Assembly: GCF_003583765.1 (NCBI RefSeq)
Contig: NZ_QXQA01000002.1
Coordinates: forward strand, 372,001 to 436,000
DNA: 64,000 bases
From: Paenibacillus nanensis
GTDB taxonomy: Bacteria; Bacillota; Bacilli; Paenibacillales; Paenibacillaceae
Reading direction: 5' to 3'
In this document: positions 25,741 through 34,127 of the stretch, piece after piece
How positions within the stretch are numbered: the stretch's first letter is position 1
Layout of the letters: every line of letters starts with the position of its first letter
Translations under genes and position numbers: made by a program
Notes under the pieces: model-generated
Database searches by the model: none
What the model was told of the DNA's origin: nothing
Seen by the model: only the letters and a program-made list of their open reading frames with translations

Positions 25741-25768
25741 AACGCCTATGCGATAACGCATAGGCGTT
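25741..25768. terminator. Strong bidirectional terminator
   Basis: AACGCCTATGCG and CGCATAGGCGTT form a perfect 12-bp stem around ATAA. A run of A on the left gives a T tract on the minus strand, so it mainly ends the beta-helix protein gene and also stops the reductase transcript. Confidence 0.88.
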
Positions 25769-25786
25769 CCATCCTTTGGCCGTTTC

Positions 25787-28700
25787 CTACTCCCGCTCTC
25801 CCGTCTCTTCCAATATCGCCTGTGCGTCCCGCAGCAGATATCCGGCCGCTTCAGCGTCAATATGCTTGCCGCTTTGGGCTTCCACGTGACGGATGAACGC
25901 TTCAAGCTGACCGTGCTCCAGCTTCTGAAGCAGACTGTTTGCGATACCGTCGTTATCGATCCAGGATATCTGACGGAAGCTGGCTACAAGCCCCTTCAGC
26001 GCGTTCGCGTCGGTATACGTGGAGAACGTGACGGTAATCTCCTGCGCATTCCCGGCTTTGTCGCTGACGGATAGCGTAAATGCGTGCGTACCCAAAGCAA
26101 GCGTATAGAGCGGGATCTCCGCGCCTTGCACAACCTGTTGTCCATCCAATGTCGCCACGGCGCTTGCTACGCCGGACAACGCGTCGGATGCCTCCCAGGA
26201 CAATATTAAAGATTCCGAATCGGCGTATGCCGCCTCAGACGGCTGCGTAACGGACAGCACCGGAGCTGTCGCGTCCAGCTTGAAGCCGAGCGACTTCGCC
26301 TCCTCCCGGTTCCCGGCCCAGTCAACCGAACGGTATTGGATCAAGTAGCTGCCGTCCTGGCTGAAGCTCAGCGCTTCTGTGTATGGCTGCCAGGTTGTTC
26401 CGCCATCCGTGCTGTATTCGGTGCCCGTCACGCCGCTCCCCTCATCCGCCCCCGTCAGTTCGACCGTAACGGGCCCGCTGTACCAGCCGTCCGAACCGTT
26501 CTGCTGCTCGGGGGTAACAACCGCCGACGTCACGGGAGCAATCCGATCGATCAAGGTGAACTTTACGTCGTCGAACCACATTTCATTAAAGCCGCCGACG
26601 TAGAAGCCGACCGCTCCCGACGGGTGGTGGTTCGGATCATCCGCGCTCAGCTTCAGCTCGCCGTTCACAAAAACGCGTACGCTTGCGCCGTCGACTATAA
26701 TCCGGAAATCATAGGCCATGCCAGGCTGCAGGTCCTCGTACGGAACGTTTTTGGTTTGAAGCGCCGCCCAGTTCGGGTCATACAAAATCCATTGCGAGGT
26801 GCCGTCCGCCAGCTTGCGGTATCCCACCTTCCCCGATGAGCCGGACGCAGACCGGTCGTATACGTAGAATGTGCCCTGCGACGGCGTTTCGGCAGGCATT
26901 TGCAGCTTGAACGTTAGGTCATAGCTTGTAAAGGATTTCGGATGGAGCGCATTCGCGCCTTTAACGATCCGGTACAGCTTGTTGCCGTCCACCGTCACGA
27001 TGCTGCGGTTCGGATCGACCGGCCAGCCGTTCGCGCCGGAATCGAAATCCGTAAAGTGAAGAATATCCGATACGATAATGCGGGCGGATGCCGCAGCTGC
27101 CGGGTTGGCGGCGGAAGTTACCGTGACGGTCGTCTCCCCCTTGGCTATTGCGGTCACGACTCCATTCGCATCGACGGCAGCGATTCCCGGATTGGCGGAG
27201 TGCCATACGACGGAGCGGTTCTCGGCATCCGACGGATCGAATTGGACTTGCAGCTGCTGCTGCTCCTCCACGACCATATTCAGGCTGCTCTTATCCAGCA
27301 GCAAGCCGGCGACGTCCGTTGTCGGCACCTTAAATCGAATATCGTCGAAGAGCAGATAGTCAAAGCCGCCGGCATAGAAACCGACTTTGCCGGAAGCGTT
27401 GAAGGTCGCGTCGCTTGCCTTCAGCTTGAGCTGGCCATTCGCATAGACGCTGATCTCCGGCCCTTTGACGATAATCTTCATGTCGTAGACGGTGTCCGGC
27501 AGCAAATCATGGGACGGCAGCACGTTCTGTTTGACGGTCGCCCAAGCCCCGTTGTACAAAAGCCACGAGGACGTGCCGTCCGCAAACTTCCGGTATCCGA
27601 TTCGGCCGCCGCTGCCGCTCGGATTCAGCCGGTCGAACACATAGAACGTAGCCAATTCCGGAATGACCGGCGGCGTCTGCAGCTTGAAAGTAAGCTCGTA
27701 GCTGCTGTAATCATTTTCGTTCAGCGCGGTCGCGCCCTTAAGCAGCTTATACATACGGTTGCCGTCGCCCGTATCTACAATGCTCCGGTTCGGGTCGCTC
27801 GGCCACGTGTTTCTGCCGTTTTCGAAATTGGTTTCATCCATAATGCCGTCCCCAACCTCGACCGTCACCTGAACCTCGTCCCGGAGGAGCGGATTGTCGG
27901 CGGATGCCGCCGTGACGACGGCGCTGCCCAGATTAACGCCTTTCAGCTTGCCGTCGGCGTCCACCTTCACGACAGCGGGATCGCTCGACGTGTATACAAG
28001 CTTATTGTTGGTGGCGTTCCAAGGGAGTACGGCGGAATACAGCGAATACGATTTACCGATGCCGATCGTCACGCTGTCGTCATACAGCTCGACGCCTTCC
28101 ACAGGGATCGCATCCGGCGCCAGATAAGGGCCGGCTTTGCCCGTAATCCCCATTTCGCTGAACGGAATATCCGGGAAGCCCGGTATTTGCTGGAACACCG
28201 CCGCATCGGGCCTTAAGTTCAAATCGCCGCCGGCAAAATCGGCAAAGCCCGGATCCTGATTCGTCACCCAATTGTCCGCGTATTGGACGAGATTGAATTT
28301 ATCGTAAGCGCCGTTCGCATTCGTCGTGCTGCTTCTTGGCTTCGTCGGATTGTAAATCACGTTGCCCTGGAACGTGTTCGTATCCGGGTAATACCGGTTC
28401 TCCGTAAAGAAATTCGCAAGCTCCGGGTATTTCTCGAGATGAGGCATGCCGACGAAGTGATTATATTTTTCGAACAGGGCATGCCATGGCCCCATATAGT
28501 TTTTGGAGATTTGCTGCTCCGGGCCGTCGCCGAGGTACAAGTCCGCATAGTCGTAAGGAACCTTGGCGTCGATGAACAGATTGTTGCGCGTGCGGATGTG
28601 GGCGCCTCCATTGTTCAGAACGGCCGAATTCCCCATGCGGTAAAAAATATTTTCTTCGATCGTAATGCCCATCGTGAAGTTGTCCGGATACACGCCCTGT

Positions 28701-30310
28701 ACGCCCGCCTTGCCTTCCCCGATATGATGGAAATAATTGCGCCGGATGACCGATCCCCGCTCCTGCGGCGACGCGCCTAAGTTCATGTAGATAGCGCCGA
28801 GATCGGAGAAGGTTTTGCAGACATCGTAGATGTCGTTGTATTCCACGATATGATCGTTGCCGAAGATAAGAATGCCCGGGTGGGGAGCGTCGTGAATTTC
28901 GCTGCGGGATACGCGGTTGCCCGCGCCGGTCAAAATGACGGCTGGGTTATACGCTTTGTGGTAGTAGGCAAAATCATGGATATGGCTGTTCTCCACCACA
29001 TTGTTGCCTGGCTCCAGCGTAAGCCGGTCTCCGCCGTTCAGAATGACTCCCGTACCTCCGACATGGTGGATATGGGTGTTTACAACGGCATGATTTTTGC
29101 CGGATGCCGTGGCAAAGTCGTTATACAGCCAGCGGCTTTGCGTGTTTATCCGAACGCCGCCTTCTGTAAAGTTACGAATCTCGCAATGCACCAGACGTAC
29201 ATGGCTGCCGCCCATAATGACCGCCGCCGAATCCCGGCCGTTCTCCAGAACGAGGTCCTCGAACGTCACATACGACGTATTAACCGCATTGATCATGGGG
29301 GTTTTCAGCATGGACACGGTAATTTCAGGCGCTTCCTCCGCTTGGAAGGCTGCCGTCGGCAGGAAATAGAGAATGCCTTCGTCCCGGTCGATGTAATACT
29401 CGCCCGGCATGTCGATCTCTTCCAGCAGGTTTTGAGCGAAATGGAAGTCGGGGTACCAATTTTTGAACAGCCCGCTCATTTCGCCGTACGCCAGCGTAAT
29501 CGTTTTATTCGTTGTGTCGATTGAAGCGACTTTATTGTACGACCATTCCCAGCTGTAGCCGAAAATCCCGTCCAGCCATATGTCGTCCGCTTCCGTCCAT
29601 CGATCCGGACGCTCATAGGTATACGTGAACGTGCCGCCCCGCGTCTGCAGATCGGGATCTTTGCGGGTCGGGCCCTGGTCGAGAATGTCGCCCATTTGGA
29701 CCGTTCCGCTGTTCGGCCATCTCGCAAGCGTCATTCCCTCTCCTTCCACATAAAGCTCCATCGGAGGTGTCTTGCTGACGTCGTTCGCCAAGTAATACCC
29801 GTGACGGCTCATGACGCCGTAATCGGTAATGCCGTGATCCAATAAATTCACTTGAAGCACCTTTGATCTGGCCTCTAGGCTGATGATCCGGCCAAGGACC
29901 GCCTGATCGGTAACCGGAGCGAACCAGCTTTTCTCCAGGCTTTGGCCGCCCGTCAGCCGTACCGATTCGCCCGGATACGCCCGGTAAACGATCGGTTTGT
30001 CCGCGGCGCCCGAATCCTGCTCCTCCAGCTGGAAGCTGCCGGTCCGGCTATAGACGCCACCGCGCAAGTATACCGTTACGCCGCCGTCCGGCAGCCCCGG
30101 CCCTTGCTTCAGCTGGCGAACGGCGTCTCTCGCCTTCTCCAGCGTCAAGAAAGGAGCCGCTTCCGTGCCGGGATTGGAATCGCTTCCATTTTGCGAAACA
30201 AAAAAGACGGCCCCCGAGCTTGGGGATTGCTCCGCTTGCGCCTCCTGAACCGGAAAACTGCCTGCCATTAAAAATATCGCGAGCAAGACCAGCATCGTAT
30301 TTCTTCTCAT
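25787..30310 (-). CDS. Secreted right-handed beta-helix glycan-active protein with Ig-like, LamG-like and FIMAH domains
   Basis: A 1507-residue exported protein (signal peptide to about residue 26, ending AQA). Residues about 35-730 form a pectin-lyase-like parallel beta-helix; the opening FFVSQNGSDSNPGTEAAPF and the inserted domain with ELYVEGEGMTLARWPNSG resemble GH141-type enzymes, known as alpha-fucosidase or xylanase. Then come a Big2 Ig domain, a 170-residue LamG/DUF1080-like carbohydrate-binding domain, a second Big2, a second copy of the LamG-like domain, OmpL47-like Ig repeats and a C-terminal FIMAH domain (about 1440-1500). It follows the LplABC transporter genes on the same strand. 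No SLH or sortase anchor. The catalytic activity is inferred from architecture only. Confidence 0.75.
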   Translation of the reverse strand: MRRNTMLVLLAIFLMAGSFPVQEAQAEQSPSSGAVFFVSQNGSDSNPGTEAAPFLTLEKARDAVRQLKQGPGLPDGGVTVYLRGGVYSRTGSFQLEEQDSGAADKPIVYRAYPGESVRLTGGQSLEKSWFAPVTDQAVLGRIISLEARSKVLQVNLLDHGITDYGVMSRHGYYLANDVSKTPPMELYVEGEGMTLARWPNSGTVQMGDILDQGPTRKDPDLQTRGGTFTYTYERPDRWTEADDIWLDGIFGYSWEWSYNKVASIDTTNKTITLAYGEMSGLFKNWYPDFHFAQNLLEEIDMPGEYYIDRDEGILYFLPTAAFQAEEAPEITVSMLKTPMINAVNTSYVTFEDLVLENGRDSAAVIMGGSHVRLVHCEIRNFTEGGVRINTQSRWLYNDFATASGKNHAVVNTHIHHVGGTGVILNGGDRLTLEPGNNVVENSHIHDFAYYHKAYNPAVILTGAGNRVSRSEIHDAPHPGILIFGNDHIVEYNDIYDVCKTFSDLGAIYMNLGASPQERGSVIRRNYFHHIGEGKAGVQGVYPDNFTMGITIEENIFYRMGNSAVLNNGGAHIRTRNNLFIDAKVPYDYADLYLGDGPEQQISKNYMGPWHALFEKYNHFVGMPHLEKYPELANFFTENRYYPDTNTFQGNVIYNPTKPRSSTTNANGAYDKFNLVQYADNWVTNQDPGFADFAGGDLNLRPDAAVFQQIPGFPDIPFSEMGITGKAGPYLAPDAIPVEGVELYDDSVTIGIGKSYSLYSAVLPWNATNNKLVYTSSDPAVVKVDADGKLKGVNLGSAVVTAASADNPLLRDEVQVTVEVGDGIMDETNFENGRNTWPSDPNRSIVDTGDGNRMYKLLKGATALNENDYSSYELTFKLQTPPVIPELATFYVFDRLNPSGSGGRIGYRKFADGTSSWLLYNGAWATVKQNVLPSHDLLPDTVYDMKIIVKGPEISVYANGQLKLKASDATFNASGKVGFYAGGFDYLLFDDIRFKVPTTDVAGLLLDKSSLNMVVEEQQQLQVQFDPSDAENRSVVWHSANPGIAAVDANGVVTAIAKGETTVTVTSAANPAAAASARIIVSDILHFTDFDSGANGWPVDPNRSIVTVDGNKLYRIVKGANALHPKSFTSYDLTFKLQMPAETPSQGTFYVYDRSASGSSGKVGYRKLADGTSQWILYDPNWAALQTKNVPYEDLQPGMAYDFRIIVDGASVRVFVNGELKLSADDPNHHPSGAVGFYVGGFNEMWFDDVKFTLIDRIAPVTSAVVTPEQQNGSDGWYSGPVTVELTGADEGSGVTGTEYSTDGGTTWQPYTEALSFSQDGSYLIQYRSVDWAGNREEAKSLGFKLDATAPVLSVTQPSEAAYADSESLILSWEASDALSGVASAVATLDGQQVVQGAEIPLYTLALGTHAFTLSVSDKAGNAQEITVTFSTYTDANALKGLVASFRQISWIDNDGIANSLLQKLEHGQLEAFIRHVEAQSGKHIDAEAAGYLLRDAQAILEETGERE

Positions 30311-30385
30311 GCTACTATTAAGCCTCCTTAGGATTGGAATATCCGGGAGGGAACCTTATGGTTCCCGCTAGATTGCTCCCGGAGC

Positions 30386-31255
30386 TTAACCTTTAACCGA
30401 TCCGATCATCGTTCCTTTCTCGAAATATTTGAGCAAGAAGGGATACAGCACGAGAACGGGCAAGGAGCATACGATGACCGACGCCATCTTCAGACTCTCC
30501 GGCGCCGGAGGCGTCATATTCGTCGCCGTTGTGAACGGATCCAGCTTGTTCTCGATCAAGATTTGCCGAACGACCTGCTGCAGCACGAACTTCGATTGAT
30601 CGGTCACATACAGCAGATTGTCGCTGAACGCGTTGATATGATGGACCAGCGACCAAAGACCGATCGTAACCATGACCGGAATGGACAGCGGCAGCACGAT
30701 ACGAAGCAAGATCCGCATATCTCTCGCCCCGTCGATGCGGGCCGCTTCGATAAGCGCAACCGGTATCGACCGGAAGAACGAGAGCATGACGAGCACTTGA
30801 AAGGCGTTGGCCGCCGTCGGCAGCACGTATACCCACAGCGAGTTCAGCAAATGCAGCTCCTTCATAAGCAGATAGTTCGGCACGATCCCGCCGTCGAATA
30901 TCATGGTGAACAGCAGCAGCAGCACCAGAACCCGCTTCATCGGGAAATCGGGACGCGACAGCGGATAAGCGGCGCAAACGGTGACGAGCAGCGTCAGAAA
31001 CGTGCCGACCGCCATCCGGAACAGCGTATTGGCGTAGCCCGACCAGACGAACGGATACTCCAGCAGCTCTTTGTACGCTCCCCATTCGAAATCCCGGGGG
31101 AAGAAATGAAAGCCGCTTCGAAGCGCTTCCCCACGGCCGCTGAAGGAAACCGAAATCACATGGATGAACGGATATACAACGATGAGCGCCAATGCCGATA
31201 ATACGAAATAAATTACGATAGGGGCGATTCGATCCCGCCAATTTGCCGCCTTCAT
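30386..31255 (-). CDS. Sugar ABC transporter permease, LplC type
   Basis: A 289-residue inner-membrane permease with six helices and the EAA loop EAARIDGARDMRILLRIVLPLS, which docks the ATPase. It resembles LplC/YtcP proteins, which import oligogalacturonides or rhamnogalacturonan fragments in Bacilli. The partner permease lies 19 bases upstream and the solute-binding protein before that. No ATPase gene is in the window; a shared MsmX-type ATPase encoded elsewhere is expected for this class. Confidence 0.93.
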   Translation of the reverse strand: MKAANWRDRIAPIVIYFVLSALALIVVYPFIHVISVSFSGRGEALRSGFHFFPRDFEWGAYKELLEYPFVWSGYANTLFRMAVGTFLTLLVTVCAAYPLSRPDFPMKRVLVLLLLFTMIFDGGIVPNYLLMKELHLLNSLWVYVLPTAANAFQVLVMLSFFRSIPVALIEAARIDGARDMRILLRIVLPLSIPVMVTIGLWSLVHHINAFSDNLLYVTDQSKFVLQQVVRQILIENKLDPFTTATNMTPPAPESLKMASVIVCSLPVLVLYPFLLKYFEKGTMIGSVKG

Positions 31256-31274
31256 AACGGACTCCCTCCCGCTT

Positions 31275-32174
31275 TTACCATAATCCGCTCTCCCCTTTGC
31301 TCAGCCTGCGGACAGCCAGATTGGCGCCTAAAATAAGCAGAAGTCCGACAAGCGATTTGAACAAGCCGATCGCCGCCGTATAGCTGTACTGAAACTGCTG
31401 AAGTCCGACCCGATAGACGTACGTGTCGATGACATCGCCGGTGTCGATCGTAACCGGGTTAAGCAAATTAATGATTTGTTCGAAATTCGCGCTTAAAAAT
31501 CCGCCCAAGCTTAAAATAAACATGATGGCGATCGTGGGCATGATCGACGGAATATTGATTTTGACCATCCGCTGCCACCGGTTCGCGCCGTCGATGATGG
31601 CCGACTCCTGCAGCTCCGGATTGATTCCCGTCAAAGCGGCGAAATAGATGATCGAGCCCCAGCCGAGATCCTTCAGAATGGCGGAAGCCACAATGATCGG
31701 GCGGAAATATTCCTTCTTGCCCATGTAGAAGACGGGCTCCTGCCCGAACCATCCCGCGATCTCGGCGACGACGCCGGAGGTCGGAGATAGAAAATAAATG
31801 ACAAGACCGGACATAATGACCCAGGATACGAAATGGGGCAAATACATCGTCGTCTGAATAAACCGCTGAAAATACCGGGAGCGGATCTCGTTCAGCAGCA
31901 GCGCCAAAACAATCGGCGCCGGAAAGGCGAAGAGGAGCAGGTACAGGTTGAGCAGCAGCGTGTTTTTCAGCAGCCGGTAAAAGTCGTTGTTCTGAAACAA
32001 ATCGATAAAATGCTGGAGCCCTACCCATGGACTTCCCCAAATCCCGTCCACGACCCGGAAATCTTTGAATGCGATGACGACGCCATACAGCGGACCGTAC
32101 TTGAAGAGGAAGAAAAACAAAAAGGAAAACAAAAACAGCGCGAGCAGCTCTCCGTGTTTGCGTATCGTTTTCAT
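31275..32174 (-). CDS. Sugar ABC transporter permease, LplB type
   Basis: A 299-residue six-helix permease with the family opening FKYGPLYGVVIAFKDF, the QTTMYLPHFVSWV helix and the EAA-like loop ESAIIDGANRWQRMVKINIP. It forms the transmembrane channel with the LplC-type partner. It follows the solute-binding protein gene after a 76-base gap that holds a stem-loop, which probably lowers permease output relative to the binding protein. Confidence 0.93.
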   Translation of the reverse strand: MKTIRKHGELLALFLFSFLFFFLFKYGPLYGVVIAFKDFRVVDGIWGSPWVGLQHFIDLFQNNDFYRLLKNTLLLNLYLLLFAFPAPIVLALLLNEIRSRYFQRFIQTTMYLPHFVSWVIMSGLVIYFLSPTSGVVAEIAGWFGQEPVFYMGKKEYFRPIIVASAILKDLGWGSIIYFAALTGINPELQESAIIDGANRWQRMVKINIPSIMPTIAIMFILSLGGFLSANFEQIINLLNPVTIDTGDVIDTYVYRVGLQQFQYSYTAAIGLFKSLVGLLLILGANLAVRRLSKGESGLW

Positions 32175-32207
32175 GCTACACTTCCTTGAAGGCCGCTCCG
32201 TGAGCTC

Positions 32208-32234
32208 CGCAAGAGGCGTTTTTCGGCTCTTGCG
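32208..32234 (-). promoter_or_regulatory. Intercistronic stem-loop after the solute-binding protein gene
   Basis: CGCAAGAG and CTCTTGCG form an 8-bp perfect stem with an 11-base loop, 17 bases after the binding-protein stop codon. Such hairpins commonly protect or partly terminate the upstream message, so that the binding protein is made in excess over the permeases. Confidence 0.55.
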
Positions 32235-32250
32235 AAGCCGCGGAATCGGA

Positions 32251-33828
32251 TTAATTTTTGAATTGCGCCTGGTACATCTCGTTCGCTTCTTTGGTCAGCT
32301 CTTCTCCGCCGCGCGAGTTCCACTCCGTTACGAACTTGTCGAAATCATCAAGCGGAATTTCCCCGCTAATCATTTGCGCGAAGTACTTTTGCATGAGCGA
32401 GGTCAGATCAGCCTTGTATTTGCCGTCCGAAGGCAGCGCCGAGAACAACAGCGCGTCGGTCAAATTCGGAGCCGAGGAATAGGTTTTAATCGCTTCGTTC
32501 AGCGCCGGATTGGAATATTTTTCACGGTATGCCTGCGTCGTAATGTTGCCGAGCGAGAAGAGACGAATGCCCTGCTGGTCCCGCTCCTCCTGTTTCTCGA
32601 AGCCTGCCAAAAACTTGGTGGCGCCGGATGCGGCCCCGCTCTCGGCGAAGTCCCAATGGACGCCCTTCTCTCCAAGGCTGGTGCGGTTGATCGTTTCTTC
32701 GTCGCTGCTTTGCGCCTGCAAAATTTCGAACAGCTTCTCCAGCTTCTCCGGCTGGTCCTTCACCTTGTTGCCGATGACGATAAAATTGCTCTTTACGCCC
32801 CAATCCCATGAACCGTGTCCTCCGGGACCTTGCGGATTCCTGGCGAACGCCAGCTCCGCCTCGGGATTAAGCGACTTCATCTCGGTTACCGTTGCAGATT
32901 CAGGCAGCGCGGCTTTGGCGATCTGCTCCTCGATGACGCCGATCCTGCCGTTATACAGCTTCTTGCGGTACGAGTCCTGCGTATCGGTAATAAACTCAGG
33001 GTCGATAACGCCATCGGCGTACCATTGACGAAGCTTAGCCAAAGCTTCCTTCGTCTCGGGCATGACCGAGCCGTTCACGATTTCCCCGTTCTTCTCATGC
33101 CACATCGTCGGTTCTACGCCGAACGCTCCAAAGATGGAATAGAAGCCGGAGGACCAGGTGGACGTCGCCGTGCCGGTCAAGCCGTACGTGTCCTTTTGGC
33201 CGTTCTGGTCCGGATCCTTCTGCGCAAAGGCGTACACGGCCTGTTCGAATTCGTCCAGCGTTTCCGGAACCTTCGTAATGCCGACGTTGTCCAGCCAATC
33301 CTTGCGCCACAGCATCGCCAAGTCGTACGGCTTCAAATCGATGAACATCGGGATCGCCCATAGCTCTTCGTCAAATGTTACCGTCTGGAACAGCTTGCTG
33401 TTCTTTTCGATATCCGCGTAATATTCGGGCATCTTCTCCCTCAGCATGCCCGGATCGATGCTCATGAGGACGCCCTGGTTCTGGTATGCCGCTACGTTGG
33501 CGGGATCGCCCAGCATAAAGATGTCGGGAATATCACCGGAGGCGATGCTGGCGTCCGTTACCTTCACCGGCTTGATCTTTACATTGAATTTATCCTCAAG
33601 CCACTTCTGAACCGGCGTGTCCTCGACAACCCCGGCCGCCTGGAAGTGGATGCCCCATGTAATCTCCACAGGCTCCGCAGCCTGCTCGCCGTTTGCCGCG
33701 CTGGGGCTTACGCTCGCGTTTGGATCCGTTTCCGTGTTATTGGTATTTGAGCCCGAGCTGCAGCCGGCCAGCAAGCCTGCCGTCACGAGAAGCGCCGTAA
33801 TCGCGCTGGCCATTGTCTTTCGTCTCAT
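32251..33828 (-). CDS. LplA-type extracellular sugar-binding lipoprotein
   Basis: A 525-residue solute-binding protein. The signal peptide ends with a lipobox (LLAGC, C23) followed by a serine-rich linker. The fold belongs to the large LplA/YtcQ group, which binds pectin-derived oligosaccharides for import. The ATG at 33828 follows AGGGGG; the open frame starts two codons earlier at a TTG. First gene of the transporter/beta-helix operon and divergent from the membrane AraC regulator at 34128, its probable activator. Ligand not determined. Confidence 0.92.
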   Translation of the reverse strand: MRRKTMASAITALLVTAGLLAGCSSGSNTNNTETDPNASVSPSAANGEQAAEPVEITWGIHFQAAGVVEDTPVQKWLEDKFNVKIKPVKVTDASIASGDIPDIFMLGDPANVAAYQNQGVLMSIDPGMLREKMPEYYADIEKNSKLFQTVTFDEELWAIPMFIDLKPYDLAMLWRKDWLDNVGITKVPETLDEFEQAVYAFAQKDPDQNGQKDTYGLTGTATSTWSSGFYSIFGAFGVEPTMWHEKNGEIVNGSVMPETKEALAKLRQWYADGVIDPEFITDTQDSYRKKLYNGRIGVIEEQIAKAALPESATVTEMKSLNPEAELAFARNPQGPGGHGSWDWGVKSNFIVIGNKVKDQPEKLEKLFEILQAQSSDEETINRTSLGEKGVHWDFAESGAASGATKFLAGFEKQEERDQQGIRLFSLGNITTQAYREKYSNPALNEAIKTYSSAPNLTDALLFSALPSDGKYKADLTSLMQKYFAQMISGEIPLDDFDKFVTEWNSRGGEELTKEANEMYQAQFKN

Positions 33829-34061
33829 GTGCAATCCCCCTAATGATTCGATAATAGAAATACCGCATTCTGGTTTGCGCTGTCACCCGGCCGGGTTTTT
33901 GAGAGCGGTTACAGGTTTTACGATAACGTTCTCCCATCGGCTGCACAACCCTCTCTTTCGGTACTTTTTATGTTTTTGGCTTTGGGGGCTTCTTTTTCAC
34001 GGTTATGTTTTTCTCTTTTTTGTATGTTTTTCGAGCTTCCGCTATCCGCCAATCGCATCTG

Positions 34062-34110
34062 TGGTATAATCCCCGTATTAGCTTTTACTCGGAAATGTAA
34101 GCGCAATCAA
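34062..34110 (+). promoter_or_regulatory. Extended -10 promoter and CcpA-type cre site of the AraC regulator
   Basis: TGGTATAAT at 34062-34070 is an extended -10 element. ATGTAAGCGCAATCAA at 34095-34110 matches the cre consensus WTGNAANCGNWNNCWW at every defined position. It lies just downstream of the predicted transcription start, where bound CcpA would block elongation, so the regulator and its transporter operon are probably subject to carbon catabolite repression. Confidence 0.68.
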
Positions 34111-34127
34111 AGATGGAGGGGGCATTG

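Noticed and set aside
26942-28216. 424-codon plus-strand open frame opposite the beta-helix protein
   Set aside because: Antisense shadow of the Ig-like and LamG-like region; no recognisable family.
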